Under the pieces are notes generated by a model, which did not search any database, was not told where the DNA came from, and saw nothing but the letters and a program-made list of their open reading frames with translations. The translations under genes were made by a program, and so were the position numbers. A DNA stretch of 10,570 nt. Origin: Firmicutes bacterium UBA6132 (GTDB lineage: Bacteria > Bacillota_A > Clostridia > Tissierellales > Sedimentibacteraceae). Location: assembly GCA_002435835.1 (NCBI GenBank), contig DIVM01000170.1, forward strand, positions 1-10,570. The letters are read 5' to 3'. Below, one piece after another: positions 1 to 5,601 of the stretch (the first letter of the stretch is position 1; every line of letters begins with the position of its first letter).

Positions 1-1520
1 TATATATCTATGAAACTTTCAAAACTTTGTAAAAGTCTATTTAAATTAAATTCAATATTATTTCTTAAATCAAGAGTTAAATTATTTACATTTGATTTAT
101 ACCATGGATTATCAGTTAATGAAATACTCATTCTTTCAACTGTATTTATGTATTCATTTATTAAAAATTTATATTTATTTAATTTTTCATAATTAATATT
201 ATCTATATGGTCATTAAAAGAAAACAATAAATCTTCAGTATCAGCTAAATTTGCAAGTTTTCCGTTTATTTCATAAATACTTGCATTTAAAGGTGATATT
301 TTTGTGTGAAGATTTTCTTGATAATCATTTAATATATTTCTTTTTTCTTCTAATTCTGAAAGCTTGTACAATAATTCTTCTTGTATTTTTTCTTTTGGTA
401 ACTTCAATATGATTTTTAATTCATTTAAAATTTCTTTCTTATTTGCTTTTTGACTATGTAAAGTTAAGCAAAAATCATTTAGCCCTGATTCTACTAATCT
501 CTTTTTTACAACATCTAAAGCTGCCATTTTTTCAGAAACAAATAACACTTTTTTACCTTGAGCTAATGACTCAGAAATAATATTTGTTATTGTTTGACTT
601 TTTCCTGTTCCAGGGGGGCCCTGAAGAACAAAACTAATACCATTTTTAGCAAGTAATATTGCATCTTTCTGGCTTGAATCAGCATCTAATATTTGGAAAC
701 TATCAAAAGGTCTCTCGTTTTTATCGTGGTCATAAAAATTTAACTCTTTAGGAGCCTTTTTAATTTGGCTTAAATCACCTGCAAGAGCTCTAATTATTGG
801 GTGGGCTATTATTTTATCTTTGTTTTTATCCAAATCATCATACATATTTATTTTCTGAAAAGATAATAAGGACAAATGAACTTCTTCTTTTACTTGCCAA
901 TCATTTTTACTATATTTATGTACTGCTAATTTAATTTTTTGCAAATATTCTTTAATTCCATCTTCTCGTTCATCAAAAGAAGGTAATTTAATACTATAAT
1001 CATTTTCAAATTTATAAGATAAACTTGGATTTAATATTATTTCATCATTATGAAGACTAAGGTAATATGGTTCATTAATTGATACTTGAGTTAAATCAAC
1101 AGGAACAAGAATAATGGGAGAAGAGATTTTTTCATTATTATTTAAATCATTCCATAGAAGTATCCCAAATGTAAGATATAATGTATTAATACCTTGTTCT
1201 TCAATTGAAATTTTTGATTTTGCTCTTAATAATTTCAATATTTTTTGCTGTTCATTTAAAATTTTGTTTGTTACTATATCGCCTTTAACTATGGAGACAC
1301 TTATTTCTTCACCATTTTCATCAATTATAGTCTTTAAAGGATGTGAAAAACTCAAACTTTTTTCTTCCACTACTAATGAATTATAAAGATAACTTAAATC
1401 AGGAGTAGTAATTGTAAGATTTGATCTTTTAGTTTCTTTAAAGTTAATTAATTTATTACTTTTATCTATATCTAAAAGACGTTTTTTCCATATTTCAATT
1501 TTTAAGTCTAAATTTTGCAT
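1..1520 (-). CDS. DUF4011 / superfamily-1 helicase-type ATPase, N-terminal part (partial, runs off left edge)
   Basis: An uninterrupted frame runs from the ATG at 1520 to the window edge, about 506 codons with no stop. Residues 7-30 (IWKKRLLDIDKSNKLINF and following) match the N-terminal signature of DUF4011. GPPGTGKS at residues 301-308 is a Walker A motif of the AAA_11/superfamily-1 helicase type, followed by KKVLFVSEKMAAL, the usual strand after motif I in Upf1-like helicases. A charged helical, coiled-coil-like stretch follows (about 350-430), as in the large insertion of these proteins. Full-length relatives are very long and usually continue with a second helicase lobe, a Vsr/MTES-like nuclease and DUF3320; none of that is visible here. 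The G-rich ribosome site (GGGGG, 5 nt before ATG) supports the start. A sigma-A-like promoter lies at 1647-1674, so it is probably transcribed separately from the ferredoxin gene. Nucleic-acid remodelling, possibly defence, is inference. Confidence 0.85.
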   Translation of the reverse strand, partial: MQNLDLKIEIWKKRLLDIDKSNKLINFKETKRSNLTITTPDLSYLYNSLVVEEKSLSFSHPLKTIIDENGEEISVSIVKGDIVTNKILNEQQKILKLLRAKSKISIEEQGINTLYLTFGILLWNDLNNNEKISSPIILVPVDLTQVSINEPYYLSLHNDEIILNPSLSYKFENDYSIKLPSFDEREDGIKEYLQKIKLAVHKYSKNDWQVKEEVHLSLLSFQKINMYDDLDKNKDKIIAHPIIRALAGDLSQIKKAPKELNFYDHDKNERPFDSFQILDADSSQKDAILLAKNGISFVLQGPPGTGKSQTITNIISESLAQGKKVLFVSEKMAALDVVKKRLVESGLNDFCLTLHSQKANKKEILNELKIILKLPKEKIQEELLYKLSELEEKRNILNDYQENLHTKISPLNASIYEINGKLANLADTEDLLFSFNDHIDNINYEKLNKYKFLINEYINTVERMSISLTDNPWYKSNVNNLTLDLRNNIEFNLNRLLQSFESFIDI

Positions 1521-1646
1521 TTTGTCCCCCACCGTCTAATTTACCGGATATCGATTTCAATAACTAATTTATTTATTAAAATTATTTTATATTATGATTA
1601 TGATCTAACTGGATAATAACCTACTTATATTTAATTACACTTATAT

Positions 1647-1674
1647 ATAATACCATAATATCTAAAAATTTCAA
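1647..1674 (-). promoter_or_regulatory. Sigma-A-like promoter for the DUF4011 helicase gene
   Basis: On the minus strand TTGAAA (1674-1669) is followed after 16 nt by TATTAT (1652-1647), and the -10 is preceded by TGG, giving an extended -10. It starts only a few bases downstream of the ferredoxin terminator. The predicted leader is about 120 nt and I see no strong structure in it (1521-1640). Confidence 0.5.
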
Positions 1675-1677
1675 TAT

Positions 1678-1703
1678 AAAAAAGCACATCTACATTGATG
1701 TGC
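1678..1703 (-). terminator. Intrinsic terminator of the ferredoxin gene
   Basis: GCACATC (1684-1690) and GATGTGC (1697-1703) form a perfect 7-bp stem with a 6-nt loop. On the minus strand it is followed directly by six T (1683-1678). It lies 25 nt beyond the ferredoxin stop codon. Confidence 0.85.
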
Positions 1704-1728
1704 AAATTATAATTATTATTTTCTGTAC

Positions 1729-1920
1729 TTATTCATCTACTATTATTGCATCAGTAGGACAACCTTCTTGTGAATCTATAGAACAAGATTCTGAATCTTT
1801 AGGTATTTCATCAACTATAACAACGGATATATCTTCTTCATCCATTTCAAATACATCTGGGCAGATTGACGCACAAAGTCCGCAACTGATGCATTTATCT
1901 CTATCAACATGTGCTTTCAT
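1729..1920 (-). CDS. Single-cluster [4Fe-4S] ferredoxin
   Basis: A small acidic electron carrier of 63 residues if started at 1920. Counted from that start, Cys10, Cys13 and Cys16 (CISCGLC) plus Cys54 (GCPTDAI) are the four cluster ligands. Cys20 and Cys46 occupy the positions that form a disulfide in the Thermotoga maritima/Desulfovibrio type of one-cluster ferredoxin. Two in-frame ATGs exist (1926 and 1920). The Shine-Dalgarno AGGAG (1933-1929) is only 2 nt from the first and 8 nt from the second, and the second gives the family N-terminus MKAHVDRDKC, so 1920 is preferred. The gene ends in its own terminator. It lies downstream of the kinase gene on the same strand, separated by hairpins; a partner enzyme is not evident from the neighbours. 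Confidence 0.93.
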   Translation of the reverse strand: MKAHVDRDKCISCGLCASICPDVFEMDEEDISVVIVDEIPKDSESCSIDSQEGCPTDAIIVDE

Positions 1921-1928
1921 TTTCATTT

Positions 1929-1933
1929 CTCCT
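1929..1933 (-). promoter_or_regulatory. Ribosome binding site deciding the ferredoxin start
   Basis: AGGAG lies 8 nt from the ATG at 1920 but only 2 nt from the ATG at 1926, so the downstream ATG is the better start. Confidence 0.7.
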
Positions 1934-1947
1934 ATTATTTATATTAT

Positions 1948-1978
1948 ATTATGATTTTTTACCAGAAAGTTGTGACAA
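1948..1978 (-). promoter_or_regulatory. Possible promoter for the ferredoxin gene
   Basis: TTGTCA (1978-1973) and CATAAT (1953-1948) are separated by 19 nt on the minus strand, which is longer than ideal. The -35 lies inside an imperfect hairpin (1960-1993). Such matches are easy to find by chance in DNA this AT-rich, so this is tentative. Confidence 0.3.
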
Positions 1979-2000
1979 AGTCGCATCCTGGTACAATCGC

Positions 2001-2043
2001 AATATGATTACCCAGCATTAGCAAAATGCAGGGTAATCATATT
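2001..2043 (-). other. Long hairpin without U-tract between kinase and ferredoxin genes
   Basis: AATATGATTACCC (2001-2013) pairs perfectly with GGGTAATCATATT (2031-2043), and inside, after one A/A mismatch, GCATT (2015-2019) pairs with AATGC (2025-2029). This gives 18 base pairs in total. Neither strand has a run of T after the stem, so it is not a standard intrinsic terminator. It may protect or process the 3' end of the kinase transcript, or be a protein-binding site. Confidence 0.7.
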
Positions 2044-2087
2044 ATTAAATTAATTGAAAAATATATTCAAAAAAGAATGTTTTAATT

Positions 2088-2975
2088 TTATTTTGTAAAA
2101 TATATTTTTAAAATTCCTTTAGTTGCAGATATATCTTCTTCAATTAAAACAAAATTATTAATTTTATTTTTAATTTTATTTTTAAAAGATGAAACAACTA
2201 TGTTACTATTATGAAATACTCCGCCCTTTAACCCAATTTTTATTTTACTATTAAATTGTTTCTTTTCATATGCGGTTATTGTAATATCAGCAAGAAATTT
2301 GCCAGCATTTTCAAGCAGCAAAATGCTATCTTCATCTTTTGTTTTAGATAACTCAACTATAATTTTAAACAAAGATGCAATATTGTTTTTTTGATTGCTG
2401 TATATGAAATCCATTATTTCAGCGCGAGTATTTCCACCTATTTTTTTTAGTAAAGTACGGCTTAAATTATCATAAGGAATATTTCTTTCGTATTTATATA
2501 TTATTTTTTTAAAAGCTTCTATTACGGTGTGATAACCGCTTCCTTCATCGCCTAATATATGACTCCAACCACCAACCATTTCACCTTGGCCGCTTTTTTG
2601 AACAAAACATGATGATCCTGTTCCTGCAATTGCAATTATGCCGTCTTCGTTCCCCAAATATGCTTTGCATGTCATCTCAGCATCATTTAATACAACTGTA
2701 GGTATTTTAAAATTATTTTCAATTTCATTTTTAATTATATCTGCATAATTTCCTGTTTCAACTGCAGCCATTCCAACACCAATCATTTTACAACCACTGC
2801 CTAATTCATTTAGACATTTTTGAATAATTGATGAAACATTAAATAATGTTTCATCATAATTAACGCATGGATTTCCAAATCCACCAATATCATCATAAAT
2901 TATGTTAGAATTTAAATCATATGCTTTTATTTCTGATTTTGTACCACCAGAATCAATTCCTATTAAATATTCCAT
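2088..2975 (-). CDS. BadF/BadG-type sugar kinase, probable N-acetylglucosamine/N-acetylmuramate kinase
   Basis: A 295-residue ASKHA-fold kinase, predicted to phosphorylate an amino sugar with ATP in the cytoplasm. Visible motifs in order: phosphate-1 loop IGIDSGGTKS (residues 5-14), NDAE at 97-100 with Asp98 as likely catalytic base, phosphate-2 loop AGTGSS (117-122), the family signature GGWSHILGDEGSGY (135-148), and the adenosine-side LKGGVF (249-254). Length and motif order match human NAGK and the clostridial cell-wall-recycling kinase MurK. The sequence cannot separate GlcNAc from MurNAc specificity. The ATG at 2975 has a modest GGTGAG site just upstream. The gene starts 37 nt after ydbC with no terminator between, so the two are probably cotranscribed. 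No PTS or murein-recycling neighbour is present to fix the substrate. Confidence 0.88.
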   Translation of the reverse strand: MEYLIGIDSGGTKSEIKAYDLNSNIIYDDIGGFGNPCVNYDETLFNVSSIIQKCLNELGSGCKMIGVGMAAVETGNYADIIKNEIENNFKIPTVVLNDAEMTCKAYLGNEDGIIAIAGTGSSCFVQKSGQGEMVGGWSHILGDEGSGYHTVIEAFKKIIYKYERNIPYDNLSRTLLKKIGGNTRAEIMDFIYSNQKNNIASLFKIIVELSKTKDEDSILLLENAGKFLADITITAYEKKQFNSKIKIGLKGGVFHNSNIVVSSFKNKIKNKINNFVLIEEDISATKGILKIYFTK

Positions 2976-3012
2976 ATTCTCACCGCTTTAAACATTTTAA
3001 TTATAGATATTT

Positions 3013-3237
3013 TTAATCTAAATCCATTTTGTTTAATGTATCTCTTAACTTTATTAAATCCTCTTTTGAAAGAGTGACACCTTTTCCCATTTTTTCATGT
3101 TCTGGTGACCATTCTCTCAAATCATACTTAGGACTTCTTTCGTTCCAACTTACTAAATTAAGTTCCTTAGTCCATCCTTTTGCAGATTCAGAAAGCTGTG
3201 CAATTTCTTCTACTATTTCAAATTTTATTTCTGCCAT
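3013..3237 (-). CDS. ydbC: YdbC family PC4-like single-stranded DNA-binding protein
   Basis: A 74-residue protein closely matching the YdbC/PC4 family of Firmicutes, small dimers that bind single-stranded DNA. The beta-sheet core spans about residues 3-45 (AEIKFEIVEEI, WTKELNLVSWN, KYDLREW), followed by the family hinge MGKGVTLSKEDL and a C-terminal helix (about 57-72). Length is normal. GGAGG 4 nt before the ATG fixes the start. A good promoter is at 3297-3324, and the kinase gene follows at 37 nt. The reason for pairing it with an amino-sugar kinase is unclear; co-expression does not show a shared function. Confidence 0.93.
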   Translation of the reverse strand: MAEIKFEIVEEIAQLSESAKGWTKELNLVSWNERSPKYDLREWSPEHEKMGKGVTLSKEDLIKLRDTLNKMDLD

Positions 3238-3289
3238 ATTTCCTCCACTTTTTCTTAAGTATTATATTTATTTAAATAAATCATCTAAC

Positions 3290-3324
3290 ATTATATATTA
3301 TATATTAGAATATGCAAATTACAA
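3290..3324 (-). promoter_or_regulatory. Sigma-A-like promoter for ydbC and the kinase
   Basis: TTGTAA (3324-3319) is followed after 16 nt by TATAAT (3302-3297) on the minus strand. A second TATAAT sits 7 nt further down (3295-3290). The leader would be about 45-55 nt. Confidence 0.55.
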
Positions 3325-3335
3325 CGCACTATTAT

Positions 3336-3374
3336 AATAAAATAAGCGGAATATTGCGTTCCGCTTATTTTATT
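3336..3374 (-). terminator. Strong terminator of the 18-residue-repeat gene
   Basis: A perfect 16-bp stem: AATAAAATAAGCGGAA (3336-3351) with TTCCGCTTATTTTATT (3359-3374), around a 7-nt loop. AT-rich outer pairs supply the U-rich 3' arm on either strand. It lies 4 nt past the stop codon and isolates the gene from ydbC. The loop bases TGCGTT also complement AACGCA at 3323-3328, outside the stem. Confidence 0.8.
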
Positions 3375-3377
3375 AAT

Positions 3378-3629
3378 TTAATCTTCTTTATTATTCCTAT
3401 CTATTAAACCTTTTGCCTTTTCTTTAGCTTCATCGAAAGTATCTTCAGCTTTATCTTTTAATCCACCTATTTTTTCTCCTGCGTCTTCAAGGATGTCTTC
3501 TGCTTTATCTTTTAATCCACCAACTTTCTCACTTGCATCTTCAAGTAAATCTTCAGCTTTGTCTTTTATAGCTTCTGTTTTTTCCTTAGCACCCTTTAAT
3601 AATCCTTCTGCTAAATCTTTTAAACTCAT
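3378..3629 (-). CDS. Small LEA-like protein of four tandem 18-residue amphipathic repeats
   Basis: An 83-residue, highly charged protein with no Cys, Trp, Tyr, His or Pro and no signal peptide. Residues 2-19, 20-37, 38-55 and 56-73 are four consecutive 18-residue units of the type GLKDKAEDxLEDAxEKxG; the first is the most diverged, and a polar tail follows (IDRNNKED). Eighteen residues equal five alpha-helical turns, so hydrophobic positions stay on one face of a continuous helix. This resembles group-3 LEA, apolipoprotein-like and general-stress proteins and suggests membrane or protein protection under stress; no exact family is claimed. The start is set by AAGGAGG 5 nt before ATG. A sigma-B-like promoter lies at 3683-3707, supporting a stress role. 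The gene is monocistronic and closed by its own terminator. Confidence 0.85.
   Translation of the reverse strand: MSLKDLAEGLLKGAKEKTEAIKDKAEDLLEDASEKVGGLKDKAEDILEDAGEKIGGLKDKAEDTFDEAKEKAKGLIDRNNKED
3411..3626 (-). repeat. Tandem 54-nt coding repeats (4 units, 3 well conserved)
   Basis: The 18-codon unit is visible at DNA level. GCTTTATCTTTTAATCCACC occurs identically at 3448-3467 and 3502-3521, 54 nt apart, and a diverged copy starts at 3556. This points to growth of the gene by in-frame tandem duplication. Confidence 0.85.
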
Positions 3630-3682
3630 AACATCCTCCTTATTTTATATATAAATATTTTATGATTACTATATACCTTTTT

Positions 3683-3707
3683 ATACCCAAAATAATTTTT
3701 TTCAAAC
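3683..3707 (-). promoter_or_regulatory. Sigma-B-type promoter for the repeat-protein gene
   Basis: On the minus strand GTTTGA (3707-3702) is followed after exactly 13 nt by GGGTAT (3688-3683). This is a near-perfect match to the Bacillus sigma-B consensus GTTTAA-N(12-15)-GGGTAT. The predicted leader is about 47 nt. Confidence 0.65.
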
Positions 3708-3778
3708 TTATTTGGAGTTTATATTTTATGATAAAAAATATTGTTAAATTTTTTAGATACCCCTTTTTTTTATAAAAA

Positions 3779-3803
3779 GTTTCGAATTAAATAAATGGGG
3801 TAC
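3779..3803 (+). promoter_or_regulatory. Sigma-B-type promoter for the divergent GGDEF/EAL gene
   Basis: GTTTCG (3779-3784) is followed after 13 nt by GGGTAC (3798-3803). It matches the sigma-B pattern less perfectly than its divergent partner but with the same spacing, and it sits about 28 nt before the ATG, leaving room for the AAGGAG site (3820-3825). Confidence 0.5.
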
Positions 3804-3830
3804 GGTATGGATAAAAAATAAGGAGCATAA

Positions 3831-5479
3831 ATGAAGAACAAACAAAACAATATATATTCAACTTTTGAAAGAGACAGTTCTAGTTACACTATGTGGATTA
3901 TTGTAATTATATTTTTTATTACTATTGTTACAGATATAATAAATTTTAAAGGCGGAACAGGTACAATTGTACATTTATTATATATTCCTATAATAATTTC
4001 AGTATATGTTTTTGGAATAAAAGGAGGTATTGCAACTGCAGTTTTTTCTGGCATCGCAGTTGGTCCATTTACACCTCTTAACATTTCTACAAATTCAATG
4101 CAAACTGCTCCTTCCTGGATATTCAGGATTTTTATGTTTTGCTTAATTGCTATAGTCTTTAGCATATTAGTTAATCAAAATAAAAAATTAAATGAACTTT
4201 TAAATAATAAAACATATACGAATAATCAAACTGGATACTATAATTCTAACAAATTAAAATTAGATATAAAAAATATAATTAATAAATATGAATGTAGGAA
4301 CATTTCTTTTATTATGTTTGAATATGAGAATTTAGAAACTATAAGTAATTATGTAAATTTGGAAACTGGCAAAAAATCATTATTAACACTATTAAAAAAA
4401 GCCAATTATTTTTTTAATGATGGAATTATTTATATTATTAGTAACAACAAATTTATTATAATGCTACCTAAATATACCACTGAAGAAACATATTTATTAG
4501 CAAATGAATTCATTCAAAATATAAAATCTCCAATTTATATTGATGAAATACCGATATCTATTAAAGTTAAAAGTAGTATAATCAATTGTCTTATAAATGA
4601 AATCAATACAAATAATATTATAGGGAAGCTGGAAAAAACATTAAATCAATCATGCATATTTAATGAAGAAGTAAAAATATTTAACAATAAAGAAAAGCAG
4701 GAAAAAGAAAATTATTATAATGACCTTATATTATTATACAAAGATTTACAAAATAATAATTTAAAATTATATTATGAACCTAAAATCGATATACAAAACA
4801 ATGAAATAATAGGTTTAAAAGCTATGTTGAAATGGGATAATGATGACCTTAATAAAAAGTTCTCTGAAGTTATTATAAAAGCAGATTACGCAGGTTTTTC
4901 AAATCAAATAACTAAATGGATTATAAAAAATGTATCAGAACAATTAATAATTTGGCAGAATAAAGGCATATACACATCTGTGTCTATAAATCTTTATTCG
5001 CAAGATTTATATAATGAATCTATAATCAATTATATAAAAGAATACATAACAAGTAATGAAATTGAAGCAAAATACATTGAATTTGAATTGTCAGAAAATA
5101 CGATTAAAAACACCCAAAATACAAAGGATGTTTTAACAAAATTAAAAAATTTAGGAATTAAGCTATCATTAACCAATTCTAAAACAGATTTTAATTCGCT
5201 ACATTATTTATTAAATTTTCCTATATATTTGAATGCTTGAAAATAAATCAGATATTTACTAAAAATACTTTAGATAATGAAAATTTATTGTTAATTGAGT
5301 ATATGATAAAATTTGCGCACCGTCTGAATCTAAAAGTTATAGCAGATGAAATAGAAACAAAAGATAATGTTAATTTGTTAAAAAAAATAGGTTGTGATAT
5401 AATACAAGGATACTACTATAGCAGACCACTTTTACCTGACGAGTTAGAAAGCTATTTATTTGTAGAACGTATATCTTAA
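3831..5479 (+). pseudogene. Membrane GGDEF/EAL-type protein, catalytically degenerate and frameshifted
   Basis: The start is fixed by AAGGAG 5 nt upstream. Residues ~20-115 form about four membrane segments (HLLYIPIIISVYVFGIKGG resembles DUF4118-like sensor regions). Residues ~133-285 are a relic GGDEF domain: the LTGLxNR-like entry is NQTGYYNSN and the GGDEF position reads SNNKF. Residues ~297 onward are an EAL domain whose EAL is KAM (330-332) and whose DDFGTG is TNSKTD, although N387, E419, E422 and a C-terminal QGYYYSRPL remain. The frame stops at a TGA (5238-5240); the rest of the domain continues in another frame to 5479. Deleting 8 nt at 5229-5240 restores PIYLKINQIFT and a 546-residue protein. 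It would neither make nor cleave c-di-GMP, but could have sensed it before breaking. A truncated 469-residue product may still be made. Confidence 0.85.
5229..5240 (+). other. 8-nt insertion scar TTGA-ATGC-TTGA disrupting the EAL domain
   Basis: TTGA (5229-5232), ATGC (5233-5236), TTGA (5237-5240). One TTGA plus ATGC is extra relative to the expected coding sequence for YLKIN. The pattern looks like a 4-bp target duplication around a 4-bp remnant, as left by imprecise transposon excision, though slippage-type duplication is possible. Confidence 0.6.
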
Positions 5480-5506
5480 TGATTTTGTTCTTTTACTTCA
5501 AAAATC

Positions 5507-5551
5507 AAAACACCAAACATAAATATTAATTTAATGGTTTGGTGTTTTTTT
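5507..5551. terminator. Bidirectional terminator between convergent genes
   Basis: AAAACACCAAAC (5507-5518) pairs with GTTTGGTGTTTT (5537-5548), with an 18-nt loop and seven T at 5545-5551 on the plus strand. On the minus strand the stem is followed by a T-rich stretch, so it can also serve the prenyltransferase gene ending at 5602. Confidence 0.85.
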
Positions 5552-5601
5552 GTATTTATTTTAATTGAATTTCATTATAAAGGATTAAAACTAAATTCTA
5601 A

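Noticed and set aside
10..192. Plus-strand frame of 60 codons
   Set aside because: It is antisense to the open DUF4011 helicase frame, has no ribosome site and resembles nothing.
1114..1386. Plus-strand frame of 90 codons
   Set aside because: Antisense to the helicase N-terminal region, which has clear family motifs; no ribosome site.
1700..1954. Plus-strand frame of 84 codons over the ferredoxin gene
   Set aside because: Mirror of the ferredoxin coding strand and runs through its terminator stem.
3029..3337. Plus-strand frame over ydbC
   Set aside because: ydbC on the minus strand matches its family over its full length; the opposite frame has no support.
3323..3360. Pseudoknot between AACGCA and the loop of the terminator at 3336-3374
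   Set aside because: Six bases only, and the outer part lies beyond the expected transcript end of the repeat-protein gene; could be coincidence.
3884..4165. Minus-strand frame inside the membrane region of the GGDEF/EAL gene
   Set aside because: Shadow of the hydrophobic segments of the real gene.
5229..5250. Programmed -1 frameshift joining the two EAL parts
   Set aside because: No slippery heptamer before the stop. The expected protein is restored by deleting 8 nt, whereas a frameshift would leave extra residues in a conserved motif.
5237..5479. Separate 80-residue EAL-tail gene starting at TTG overlapping the TGA
   Set aside because: No ribosome site, and it is exactly the missing C-terminal part of the upstream gene; treated as a frameshifted remainder.
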